Shown: positions 25,937-32,384 of the stretch, one piece after another
Position numbering within the stretch: position 1 is the first letter of the stretch
How the letters are laid out: each line of letters opens with the position of its first letter
NCBI RefSeq assembly: GCF_016613415.1
Contig: NZ_JACWCT010000152.1
Span: 1 to 32,384, forward strand
Origin: Methylobacterium ajmalii
Lineage (GTDB): Bacteria > Pseudomonadota > Alphaproteobacteria > Rhizobiales > Beijerinckiaceae
Reading direction: 5' to 3'
DNA length: 32,384 bases
Position numbers and translations under genes: made by a program
Notes under the pieces: generated by a model
Databases searched by the model: none
Told to the model about the DNA's origin: nothing
The model's input: only the letters and a program-made list of their open reading frames with translations

Positions 25937-26180
25937 GAGCCTCGGGCGCGCGGAAATAGGGCTCGACCGGGCCCTTCAGCTTCACGGTCATCGCGTTGCC
26001 GAAGCGGTCCTTGGCGTTGCCGGCGGCGAGCCGCACCCAGCCCTCGCTCACGCAATATTCCTCGACGTTGGTCTTCTCGACGCCCTTGAAGCGCACGCCG
26101 ACGCCGCGCTCGAGCAGGGCGGCGTCGTGGAACGGGCTGCGCGGGTCGGTGCTCAGGCGGTCGGGCGGGGTGTCGGACAT
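25923..26180 (-). CDS. DUF3297 family protein
   Basis: An 85-residue cytosolic protein matching the small conserved DUF3297 family: PPDRLSTDPRSPFHD near the N-terminus, then GVEKTNVEEYCVSEGWVRLA and KLKGPVEPYF near the C-terminus. The function is unknown; the family is widespread in proteobacteria and usually single copy. The full length is present. Its C-terminus overlaps the convergent VOC gene by 14 bp. Confidence 0.92.
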   Translation of the reverse strand: MSDTPPDRLSTDPRSPFHDAALLERGVGVRFKGVEKTNVEEYCVSEGWVRLAAGNAKDRFGNAMTVKLKGPVEPYFRAPEAPTAE

Positions 26181-26412
26181 CGGGCCGGTCTCCGGGATTC
26201 AATCGGCGCCCCAGGTAGCCGCTCCCGGCGCCGCTGCCAATCCGCCCCGGGGCGCCTTCCCGCCGTTTGGAATTTTCATAATTCGGATCAAAGTATAATT
26301 TTTGGATGCAATGTAGAAAATCTCCAATATTTCACGATGATCTTGCCGTCGCGAATGTCTTGCTGCATGGAGGGCGTGCCGATCCCCGGCACGATCCGAG
26401 ATGGAGGCCGCG
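26181..26412. other. AT-rich intergenic leader
   Basis: A clearly AT-rich stretch at 26265-26340 carries GAATT-ttcat-AATTC (an inverted repeat) and a consensus -10 hexamer TATAAT at 26294-26299; no good -35 is paired with it. A small hairpin, GTGCCG-N5-CGGCAC, lies just before the downstream gene (around 26377-26393). It probably contains the promoter of the two small genes at 26413-26858 and, on the other strand, that of the DUF3297 gene. Confidence 0.45.
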
Positions 26413-26535
26413 ATGGCGCGAGCGCTGATCCTGATTCACGGCTGTGCCGGTCTGTTCCGCGAGGGATGGCCCCCGGTCGGGCTGCCCTGGGAGCGGCTCG
26501 TCGTCCTGCTGAGCGAGGCGGAGCGCGCACGATGA
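26413..26535 (+). CDS. 40-residue unidentified protein
   Basis: A short frame encodes MARALILIHGCAGLFREG... and ends in SEAERAR. GGAGG lies five bases before the ATG, and the stop overlaps the next ATG in an ATGA. Strong Shine-Dalgarno, translational coupling and G/C third positions support a real small gene, perhaps a leader for the next one. No family is recognised; the LILIHG start superficially resembles an alpha/beta hydrolase first strand, but the frame is too short to be one. Confidence 0.45.
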   Translation: MARALILIHGCAGLFREGWPPVGLPWERLVVLLSEAERAR

Positions 26536-26858
26536 CCTTCCACCAGCACGAGCGCTCGCGGGCCGAGGCCGAGATGCGGGCGCGATCGGCCCTGGAGCGG
26601 GCCCTGACCCTGGCCTTCTGGGACGCCCTGGAGCGGGGGCCGCTGCCGCCGATGGCCGCACTCGAAGCCGCGGCCCGCACCGTCGGCGCGCTCTATCGCC
26701 AGATCGCCTCCCTGCACGGCCCGGCGCCGCGCTGCGGTTGCGGCTGGCAGCCCGAGCCGGACGAGGACCTGATCCGGCTCGAGGCGATGCTGGCGGCGGC
26801 CCTCATCGAGCGGACCCGGCCGGGACTCGCCGACCTGCCGGTGCAGGGGCGGGCCTGA
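26532..26858 (+). CDS. 108-residue hypothetical protein
   Basis: A small, mostly helical, charged protein: MTFHQHERSRAEAEMRARSAL, then a segment with two close cysteines (PRCGCGWQPEPDED), then an Ala/Leu-rich helix. I do not recognise the family. Its ATG overlaps the stop of the 40-residue frame, so the two are coupled. Codon use matches the surroundings. It is convergent with the gene ending at 26962, and the 103-bp gap between them shows nothing notable. Confidence 0.6.
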   Translation: MTFHQHERSRAEAEMRARSALERALTLAFWDALERGPLPPMAALEAAARTVGALYRQIASLHGPAPRCGCGWQPEPDEDLIRLEAMLAAALIERTRPGLADLPVQGRA

Positions 26859-26961
26859 AGACGGATCGCCCTCGCCCCTCGGGCCCCGACCCGTCCGCCG
26901 CGGTCCCGTCCGGCCCCGGCCTTGCCGCGGGATGGGAGAAGGGCCGGACGTCGGCAGCCGC

Positions 26962-27666
26962 TCAGGCCGCGCCACCGGCGAGCGGCACGATCGCCAGCAC
27001 GCCGCCGTCGAGCACCTGGTCGTCGGTGGCCCAGAGCAGCCACAGGGCCTCGACCGTGAGGCGCAGGATCGGCCGGTGCCACCAGCGCTCGATCAAATCG
27101 GCCAGGCACGCGGCCTCGGCCGGGTCGAGGTCGTCGGTCAGGGCGTGCAGGCCGACGACGTAGAGGCCGCTCGGGGGCCGGCCCACGATCCGCTGGACCG
27201 TCGCCAGCATGTCGGCGCCGTCGCGGCGCTCCGGGTAGACCCGGAGATAGAGGCGCCCGAGATTGACGTTGCCCGAGAAGAGTCCGCGCAGCTCCACCGC
27301 GACCGGGCCGAGCGCCGCCAGGGCCGCGCGCTGCCCGTCGGTGAGCGACGGCTCGGCGTCGGACCCGACCGCCAGGGAGCCGCACAGGGTGGCGTGCAGG
27401 CGGTCCGCGCGGCGCGCGGCGACATCCCAGGCGATCTTTCCGGCAAGGGGAGAGGCGCGCAGCTCCCGTTCCAGCGCGGCGAAGGCCGGCGCGGCGGCAA
27501 GCGACGCCTGCGGCACCGGCAGCACCAGCGAGACGACCCGGGGATGGCGCCCGTGATCGTAATGACGGCCTTCCCGCGATGGAATCACGCGAGGGTGGCC
27601 GGGCGCTACCAGGGGCAGGTGCGCCAGGCGGTAGGATTCATCGAGGACGAGCCCGTCGCCCGGCAC
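26962..27666 (-). CDS. Unidentified protein, possible 2H phosphoesterase/2'-5' RNA ligase-like
   Basis: About 234 residues from a GTG at 27666. No ATG exists between the upstream carboxypeptidase stop (27735) and the conserved-looking body, and third-position G/C bias continues right up to that stop, so translation may begin at another non-ATG codon even closer to it. The body starts HPRVVSLVLPVP. It contains RLHATLCG, an HxT motif like the first half of 2H phosphoesterases, and later VGLHALTDD, which could be a degenerate second half. If correct it would hydrolyse or ligate 2'-5' or cyclic phosphates. That reading is tentative. The close spacing to the carboxypeptidase gene suggests co-transcription. 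Confidence 0.6.
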   Translation of the reverse strand: MPGDGLVLDESYRLAHLPLVAPGHPRVIPSREGRHYDHGRHPRVVSLVLPVPQASLAAAPAFAALERELRASPLAGKIAWDVAARRADRLHATLCGSLAVGSDAEPSLTDGQRAALAALGPVAVELRGLFSGNVNLGRLYLRVYPERRDGADMLATVQRIVGRPPSGLYVVGLHALTDDLDPAEAACLADLIERWWHRPILRLTVEALWLLWATDDQVLDGGVLAIVPLAGGAA

Positions 27667-27734
27667 GAAGACGGTGCGGCTGCGGCGATAGGCCAGGGCC
27701 TCGTCCGGGCAGAAGACCGGCCCGGCCGCCAGGA

Positions 27735-29240
27735 TCAGTCGTCCTTCTTGCGGGCGGACTTCACGGTGGGCTTGGCCGCCGGCTTGGTCTCGGCCTTCGG
27801 AGCGGGCTTGGCCGCCGGCTTCGAATCCTGCTTGGCGTCGTGCTTGGCGGCGGGCTTCGCCGCGGCCTTGTGGCCCTTCGGCTCCGCGATCACCGCGGTG
27901 GAAGGACTGGTGGAGGCGAAGGCCGAGGCTGCGGCCGGCGCCGCACCCTTGTGGCGGGCGAGCAGCTTCGGCTGCGGCACGGTAGCGCCGGTCGCCGCGA
28001 TGCTGCGGCTCGGCGCGGGCCGTTGCGGCACGGGCTTGGCCACCTTCACCCGGGCCGCGGGCCTCGCGGCGACGGGCTTTGCCGGCGCCGCCTCGTCGGT
28101 CGCCGCGATGGCGCTCTCGGCCGGGTCGCGGCCGGTCCAGACCAGCACCGGCTGCAGCGGCGCCCGCGGCGGCAGGGCGCGGTTGCGCAGGGCCGCGCTG
28201 TTCATGGTGGCGAAGGCCAAAGCCGAGGAGGGCGGCGCCCCGGCCGCCATCAGCTGGGCGTTGGCGTTGTCGGCGTTGCCCCCGGCCGCCGCGGCGCTCG
28301 CGGTGAGGGCCGCGGAATCCGCATCCGTCGGCATCGGCCGGCGCTTGTCGCAGATGTAGGGCCGCATGTCGGGCGGGGTGGCGATCGACGAGGCCGGCAG
28401 CTCGGCGAGGGTCTGGCCGCCGAAGCTGAAGCCCGACTGGCCGAAGCCGTAATCGAACAGGTCGGCGGCCTTCAGGTCGCGCTCGCGGGCGCTCGACTGG
28501 CCCATCACCACCGTGAGGATGCGCCGGCCGTTGCGGTTGGCGCTCGCCACCACGTTGAAGCCGCCCGAGCAGATGAAGCCGGTCTTCATCCCGTCGACGC
28601 CGGCATAGCGGCCGAGCAGGCCGTTGTGGTTCGGCATCACCGCGCGGCCGAACTGGATCGCCGAGATCGAGAAGAGGTCGCGGTTCTCGGGAAAGTCGCG
28701 CAGCAGCGCCCGGCCGAGCACCGCCATGTCGCGGGCCGAGGTCCATTGCCGCGGGTCGGGCAGGCCGTTGGGGTTGGTCCAGCGGCTGTCGCGCATGCCG
28801 AGGCGCTGCGCGGTCTCGTTCATCTGCGCGGCGAAGCCGTCGATCGAGCCGCCGAGATTCTCGCCGATCGCCCAGGCGACGTCGTTGGCCGACTTCACCA
28901 TGATGATCTTGAGCGCGTTGTCGAGGGTGAGCTGCGTGCCGGGCTTGAAGCCCATCTTGGAGGGGGGCTCGGCCGCCGCGGCCTCCGAGATGGTGAGCAG
29001 CTGGTCCATCGAGGCGCGGCCCTGGCGCACCATGTCGAGGGCGACGTAGGTCGTCATCAGCTTGGTGATCGAGGCCGGGAACCACGGATCGGTGGCGCCC
29101 TGGCTGTAGATCACCTTGCCGGAATCGACGTCGACGACCAGCATCGGCGCGGTGACCGCCCCCGCCGTTCCGGCAGCCAGAAGAGCACCGAGGCCGAGGA
29201 GGCGTCCGGCGAGGCGCGGCAGCAGCGCAGCGTTGAACAT
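27735..29240 (-). CDS. D-alanyl-D-alanine carboxypeptidase (S11 family) with Lys/Ala/Pro tail
   Basis: A 501-residue penicillin-binding protein. A signal peptide (about 1-28, ending AGA) precedes a complete S11 peptidase domain with Ser57-x-x-Lys60 (SITK), Ser117-x-Asn119 (SAN) and Lys219-Thr-Gly (KTG). It trims the terminal D-Ala of peptidoglycan stem peptides in the periplasm. After about residue 330 the usual PBP5_C beta domain and membrane-anchoring amphipathic helix are not recognisable. Instead there is a long disordered Ala/Pro region ending in a Lys-rich tail (about 450-501) that could bind anionic polymers. The ATG at 29240 is chosen because the signal peptide begins there; the longer open frame upstream is shadow. 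It is divergent from queE. Confidence 0.92.
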   Translation of the reverse strand: MFNAALLPRLAGRLLGLGALLAAGTAGAVTAPMLVVDVDSGKVIYSQGATDPWFPASITKLMTTYVALDMVRQGRASMDQLLTISEAAAAEPPSKMGFKPGTQLTLDNALKIIMVKSANDVAWAIGENLGGSIDGFAAQMNETAQRLGMRDSRWTNPNGLPDPRQWTSARDMAVLGRALLRDFPENRDLFSISAIQFGRAVMPNHNGLLGRYAGVDGMKTGFICSGGFNVVASANRNGRRILTVVMGQSSARERDLKAADLFDYGFGQSGFSFGGQTLAELPASSIATPPDMRPYICDKRRPMPTDADSAALTASAAAAGGNADNANAQLMAAGAPPSSALAFATMNSAALRNRALPPRAPLQPVLVWTGRDPAESAIAATDEAAPAKPVAARPAARVKVAKPVPQRPAPSRSIAATGATVPQPKLLARHKGAAPAAASAFASTSPSTAVIAEPKGHKAAAKPAAKHDAKQDSKPAAKPAPKAETKPAAKPTVKSARKKDD

Positions 29241-29610
29241 TCCGATGGATTCCCGTCGTACCGGTGCCGCCCCGCGGCGCGCCCCGCGACCGTCCGGCCC
29301 CTTGCTCCGGGCCGTCCGATCGCGCCGCCCCGGGCACCGCACGGCGGACCGGCCGTGATTGTAGGGCAGCGGCGAAGCTTTTGACAGCGCCGCGCGATGC
29401 GCCCATGAACCCGACATCCATGGCGGGAGGATGGCGGCCCGCCCCTCCCCCGGCCGCGCACAGGCCCGTCCACAGGCGGGGGACGCGCGCACCGGCCCTG
29501 CGCCGGGCACCCTTGCGGGCGCGGGCCGCATCTGACACGCCGGGACGACCGTCTCGATCCACAAGGGAGCACCGCGCGACGCCGCAAGGCGGCGCCCGAC
29601 GACCGACATC
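29241..29610. other. 370-bp divergent intergenic region between the carboxypeptidase gene and queE
   Basis: No gene is supported; frames here are Arg/Pro shadows. The stretch is extremely G/C-rich apart from the putative carboxypeptidase promoter at 29358-29387. I see no preQ1-type riboswitch in front of queE. Confidence 0.5.
29358..29387 (-). promoter_or_regulatory. Possible promoter of the carboxypeptidase gene
   Basis: On the minus strand CTGTCA (29387-29382) and TACAAT (29363-29358) are separated by 18 bases. This fits a sigma-70-type -35/-10 pair (four and five matches to consensus) about 120 bp before the carboxypeptidase ATG. It is the best such pair in this gap, but unproven. Confidence 0.35.
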
Positions 29611-30243
29611 ATGAGCTACGCCGTCAAGGAGATCTTCCACACCCTCCAGGGCGAGGGCGCCCAGGCCGGGCGCGCCTCGGTGTTCTGCCGCTTTTCCGGC
29701 TGCAACCTGTGGAGCGGCCGCGAGGCCGACCGGGCGCAAGCCGCCTGCCGGTTCTGCGACACCGACTTCGTCGGCACCGACGGCGTCGGCGGCGGCCGCT
29801 TCCCCGACGCGGAGGCCCTGGCCGAGGCGATCGAGCGGACCTGGAACGGGGCGCGCGGCCGGCGCTACGTGGTGTTCACCGGCGGCGAGCCGCTGCTCCA
29901 GCTCGACGACGCCCTGCTGGCCGCCGTCCATGCCCGCGGCTTCGAGGTCGCGGTGGAGACGAACGGCACGCAAGCCGCCCCGGCGGGGATCGACTGGATC
30001 TGCGTCAGCCCCAAGGCCGGCGCACCCCTGCGCCTCACCGGCGGCCACGAGCTGAAGCTCGTCTACCCGCAGGCCGGCCTCGACCCGGACGCGCTCGCCG
30101 AGCTCGACTTCCGCCACCTCTGGCTCCAGCCGATGGACGGGCCCGACCGGATCGCCAACACCCAGGCCGCGGTGGCCCATTGCCTGCGCGACGCCCGCTG
30201 GCGCCTCAGCCTGCAGACCCACAAGCTGATCGGGATCCCGTAG
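29611..30243 (+). CDS. queE: 7-carboxy-7-deazaguanine synthase QueE
   Basis: A 210-residue radical-SAM enzyme that converts 6-carboxy-tetrahydropterin to 7-carboxy-7-deazaguanine, the ring-contraction step of queuosine synthesis. The substrate-binding start VKEIFHTLQGEG is present. The cluster motif is Cys31, Cys46, Cys49 (C-x14-C-x2-C), the expanded spacing known for a QueE subgroup rather than the standard CxxxCxxC. FTGGEPLLQ and VETNGT are the expected SAM-binding strands, and the length is normal. It is followed 85 bp later by queD, which makes its substrate, so the two act in sequence and are probably co-transcribed. Confidence 0.95.
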   Translation: MSYAVKEIFHTLQGEGAQAGRASVFCRFSGCNLWSGREADRAQAACRFCDTDFVGTDGVGGGRFPDAEALAEAIERTWNGARGRRYVVFTGGEPLLQLDDALLAAVHARGFEVAVETNGTQAAPAGIDWICVSPKAGAPLRLTGGHELKLVYPQAGLDPDALAELDFRHLWLQPMDGPDRIANTQAAVAHCLRDARWRLSLQTHKLIGIP

Positions 30244-30328
30244 CCGCCGCACGGGCCCGCACGGGTTCGCCCGCCGGCCCCATCGGTGCTAAGGGGCCGC
30301 CCAACTCCATATCCAGAACAGACGACCG

Positions 30329-30685
30329 ATGAAGATCACCCAGGCCTTCACGTTCGAGGCGGCCCACCGGCTGCCGAACGTGCCCGCGACCCATCGCTGC
30401 CACCGCATGCATGGCCATTCCTACCGGGTCGAGCTGACCCTCGACGGGCCGGTCGACCCCGAGACCGGCTGGGTCGTCGACTTCTTCGACGTCGAGGCCG
30501 CCTTCGGGCCGGTGCTCGAGCGGCTCGACCATTACTGCCTCAACGAGGTGCCGGGCCTTGAGAACCCGACCGCCGAGCACATCGCGGTCTGGATCTGGGA
30601 GAAGACCCGGCCGGCCCTGCCGCTCCTGTCCTCGGTCAAGGTGTTCGAGACGCCGATGTCGTGGGCCGAGTATACCGGCGCGTGA
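30329..30685 (+). CDS. queD: 6-carboxy-5,6,7,8-tetrahydropterin synthase QueD
   Basis: A 118-residue member of the pyruvoyl-tetrahydropterin synthase family. The zinc ligands are His13, His28 and His30 (AAHRL, HGHSYR), and Cys24 is the candidate catalytic nucleophile (HRCHRMHGH). The C-terminal KVFETPMSWAEY carries the substrate-binding Glu typical of QueD. It converts dihydroneopterin triphosphate to carboxy-tetrahydropterin for queuosine. It lies directly downstream of queE. Full length, no anomalies. Confidence 0.95.
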   Translation: MKITQAFTFEAAHRLPNVPATHRCHRMHGHSYRVELTLDGPVDPETGWVVDFFDVEAAFGPVLERLDHYCLNEVPGLENPTAEHIAVWIWEKTRPALPLLSSVKVFETPMSWAEYTGA

Positions 30686-30750
30686 GCGCCCGATAGCCCG
30701 TTCGAGCGGTTGCGCCGATCGACCTGGCACTCACGCGGCCATTTCGCCAC

Positions 30751-30787
30751 GTCATCCCGGGTTCGGCTTGTGCGGCCCCGGGATGAC
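30751..30787. repeat. Palindromic repeat with perfect 11-bp stem
   Basis: GTCATCCCGGG (30751-30761) and CCCGGGATGAC (30777-30787) pair perfectly around a 15-base loop. It lies between queD and the nucleotidyltransferase gene, ending 14 bp before the latter's first possible start. Palindromes of this GTCATCCCGGG type are common dispersed units in alphaproteobacterial intergenic DNA; here it may also terminate the que transcript. Confidence 0.65.
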
Positions 30788-30801
30788 ATCGAGGGTTCCG
30801 A

Positions 30802-31500
30802 TTGGTGCAGCCCGATCAAACAGGCCCTGACGAGGCCGAGCACCGGCGGCGGCTCGCCGCCATCGTCCGGGCCGATCCCGACCTGATGGCGCTCCTGACG
30901 AAGGCCCGCGACCTCGCCCTGCCGCAATGGCGCCTCGTCGCCGGCTGCCTGTACCAGACGGTCTGGAACGCTCTGACCGGGCGGCCGCGCGGGCACGGCA
31001 TCCGCGACTACGACCTGATCTACTTCGACGATGCCGACCTGTCCTGGGAAGCCGAGGACGCGGTCCTGCGACGCGCGGCCCCTTCTCTCGCGGGTGGCGT
31101 CGGCCCGGTCGAGATCCGCAACCAGGCCCGGGTCCATCTCTGGTTCGAGCGCCGTTTCGGCAGCCCCTACCCTCCCCTGCCGAGCCCCGATGCGGCCTTG
31201 TCCCGCTACGCGGCGGTCGTCCACGCGGTCGGGGTGCGGTTCGAGCCGGACGACGCGCTCTCGATCGTCGCGCCGTTCGGCCTCGCCGACCTGTTCGGAA
31301 TGGTCCTGCGCCCCAACCCCGCCATCGCCAACGGGCCGGCCTACGCCGCCAAGGCGGAACGGGCACGGGCGCTCTGGCCCGAGATCACGGTGCTGCCGTG
31401 GCCTGGAGCGGTCGACCCGGCTGTCAAGTGCGCGGGAGACACGGCGGCAGTTTCCACCGGACTGTCCCCCGGGCCCTCCCCGTTCTCGACAAGTCGTTGA
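30802..31500 (+). CDS. Nucleotidyltransferase family protein (NTP_transf_6/DUF925)
   Basis: A 232-residue protein. After a helical start it carries VAGCLYQTVWNALTGRP and the metal-binding Asp69-Tyr-Asp71 (GIRDYDLIYFDD) of the NTP_transf_6 group, and the rest (VHLWFERRFGSPYPPL, EPDDALSIVAPFGLADLFGM) also matches. It is a predicted nucleotidyltransferase; the substrate is unknown. There is no ATG: the start is TTG 30802 or GTG 30805, with GAGGG at 30791-30795 suited to either. The final ~30 residues are Ser/Pro-rich and unlike the family body. It follows a palindromic repeat. Confidence 0.85.
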   Translation: MVQPDQTGPDEAEHRRRLAAIVRADPDLMALLTKARDLALPQWRLVAGCLYQTVWNALTGRPRGHGIRDYDLIYFDDADLSWEAEDAVLRRAAPSLAGGVGPVEIRNQARVHLWFERRFGSPYPPLPSPDAALSRYAAVVHAVGVRFEPDDALSIVAPFGLADLFGMVLRPNPAIANGPAYAAKAERARALWPEITVLPWPGAVDPAVKCAGDTAAVSTGLSPGPSPFSTSR

Positions 31501-32000
31501 GCCGGTAGGGATCTTTTGGCACTCGCAACGTCGCTTCAACGAAACGGTCACGATTCCAGCACCTTGCCGCCGGACAGGCTGTGGATCGGGTGGGGGTGGC
31601 TGCAGGGTGTAACGATCGGTTTACCCTGCGGTCGATCGTTCCTGTTGCGAGGCGTCACCAGGACAGCCTAGTTTTTGGCCCATGCCCGCCCTTCGCGCGG
31701 GTCTCGTCCCGCTCTGAGATGATCGACCGGACCGGCTTCCGGGCACGACGCGCCCGGGCGTCGCCGTGGGCGGCCGCCAACCCTTGGCGCCGCCTCGCGG
31801 ATTTCGGGGTCCCCGGTCCTTAAGAGAAACGAGACCAGTTGTTGATAGACCGGGGTGAACCACGGGAAAAAGGCACGGGAGCCGTTGACTCCCTCGGCCC
31901 TTCGACCCGGCCGCCGGGCCCCTCGTCCGGGGTGCGGCAAGCGTATCTGCGTACGGACCGGGTCGCGGGCAACCGCGGACGGGCCGAGAAGGGACCAGTC
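31501..32000. other. 500-bp non-coding region upstream of dnaA
   Basis: No supported gene. Two GANTC sites (31552-31556 and 31887-31891) could be CcrM methylation targets. Degenerate DnaA-box-like sequences are TGTGGATCG near 31580 and TGTTGATAG at 31840-31848, each two mismatches from TGTGGATAA. Nested inverted repeats lie at 31602-31640. It may contain the dnaA promoter and part of the origin region, but a classic DnaA-box cluster and an AT-rich unwinding element are not evident. Confidence 0.5.
31602..31640. promoter_or_regulatory. Nested inverted repeats upstream of dnaA
   Basis: AACGATCG (31611-31618) and CGATCGTT (31633-31640) form a perfect 8-bp inverted repeat with a 14-base loop. 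It overlaps a second dyad, CAGGGT (from 31602) and ACCCTG (ending about 31629). The two hairpins exclude each other. They lie about 370 bp before the dnaA ATG. Their role is unknown. Confidence 0.45.
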
Positions 32001-32384
32001 ATGCGTGTGGACGGCAGCTTGGCGGAAGGAGTCGGCTCCGGCCGTGGCGGCAACGGCGACGACGGCCGCACCAGCGGCACCGCCGACATCGCGGGAGCCT
32101 GGCAGCGGGTGAAGCGCCGCCTGCGGGCGGAGCTCGGCGAGGACGTGTTCGCGAGCTGGTTCGCCCGGCTCGAGCTTCAGGACGTGTCCGGCGGCGTCGC
32201 CCGCCTCACCGTGCCGACCCGGTTCCTGAAGAGCTGGATCGAGTCGCACTACATCGACCGGGTGCTCGCCACCTTCCGCAGCGAGGCCGACGGCATCGAG
32301 AGCCTGGAGGTCGGGGTGCGCGGCGCCATGGCCCCGGCCCGGCCGGGCGCCGCCGCGGCGGCCAAGCCCGCCCCGGCCCCGCGC
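32001..32384 (+). CDS. dnaA: Chromosomal replication initiator DnaA (N-terminal part, truncated by window edge)
   Basis: The first 128 residues are present. A polar Gly/Asp-rich leader of about 30 residues precedes domain I (about 33-105), with the DnaA_N signatures WQRVKRRLRAELGEDVFASW, RLTVPTRFLKSWIESHY and the following Leu/Phe pattern. An Ala/Pro-rich linker (domain II) is beginning at the edge. DnaA binds origin boxes and opens DNA; domain I binds partners and the replicative helicase. The ATG at 32001 has GAAGGGA upstream. The ATPase and DNA-binding domains lie outside the window. Confidence 0.93.
   Translation, partial: MRVDGSLAEGVGSGRGGNGDDGRTSGTADIAGAWQRVKRRLRAELGEDVFASWFARLELQDVSGGVARLTVPTRFLKSWIESHYIDRVLATFRSEADGIESLEVGVRGAMAPARPGAAAAAKPAPAPR

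Noticed and set aside
31581..31823. 80-codon frames on both strands upstream of dnaA
   Set aside because: Poor codon bias, no ribosome-binding site, and the region carries inverted repeats instead.
31501..32000. Calling this segment a defined oriC
   Set aside because: Only two degenerate DnaA-box-like sequences and no clear AT-rich unwinding element are visible, so it is recorded only as dnaA upstream DNA.

Overview
The window is very GC-rich, GC3-biased DNA from an alphaproteobacterium, most likely Methylobacterium or a close Rhizobiales relative. The evidence is the gene repertoire (DUF3297 protein, ACT_7-type protein, large UvrB with an N-terminal extension), an alphaproteobacterial direct-repeat LexA box (GTTC-N7-GTTC), GANTC sites upstream of dnaA and the style of the intergenic repeats. 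The right edge enters dnaA, so the window probably lies next to the chromosomal origin, although no convincing DnaA-box cluster is visible. No rRNA, tRNA, CRISPR array, transposase or prophage gene was seen.

Layout, left to right. (1) 1-4.7 kb: the 3' end of an unidentified gene, then a leftward block: TauE/SafE exporter with a small membrane protein, ACT-domain protein overlapping an acyl-CoA thioesterase, aldo/keto reductase, and a branched-chain-amino-acid-type ABC substrate-binding protein. Two intergenic structured repeats lie at 2295-2499. (2) 4.9-8.9 kb: a cobalamin riboswitch precedes a TonB-dependent receptor and a PepSY transmembrane protein, with an AT-rich palindrome in the leader. 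(3) 9.5-14.1 kb: a membrane GGDEF-EAL protein, an EamA/DMT exporter, a third copy of the structured repeat, and a gene whose protein distantly resembles isocyanide synthases (PvcA/DIT1). (4) 14.4-19.3 kb: a tightly overlapping purine operon: FAD subunit, fused [2Fe-2S]-molybdopterin subunit and an AzgA-type NCS2 permease, which together would import and oxidise a purine or related N-heterocycle. (5) 19.4-25.3 kb, leftward: LysR regulator, PAS-PAS-XRE regulator, uvrB and the autoregulated lexA. (6) 25.4-26.9 kb: a VOC dioxygenase/glyoxalase divergent from the LysR gene, DUF3297, and two small overlapping unknown genes behind an AT-rich leader. (7) 27-30.7 kb: a possible 2H-phosphoesterase-like gene, a D,D-carboxypeptidase with a Lys/Ala/Pro tail, and the 7-deazaguanine genes queE and queD. 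(8) 30.8-32.4 kb: an NTP_transf_6 nucleotidyltransferase, a 500-bp non-coding segment with nested inverted repeats, and the start of dnaA.

The points most worth following up are: the three equal-length (~103 bp) intergenic elements whose stems differ in sequence but keep base pairing; the cobalamin-riboswitch receptor/PepSY pair with a second possible operator; and the orphan PvcA-like gene with an AT-rich leader. All coordinates and residue numbers were counted by eye from the sequence. Family assignments rest on motif recognition, not on database searches.
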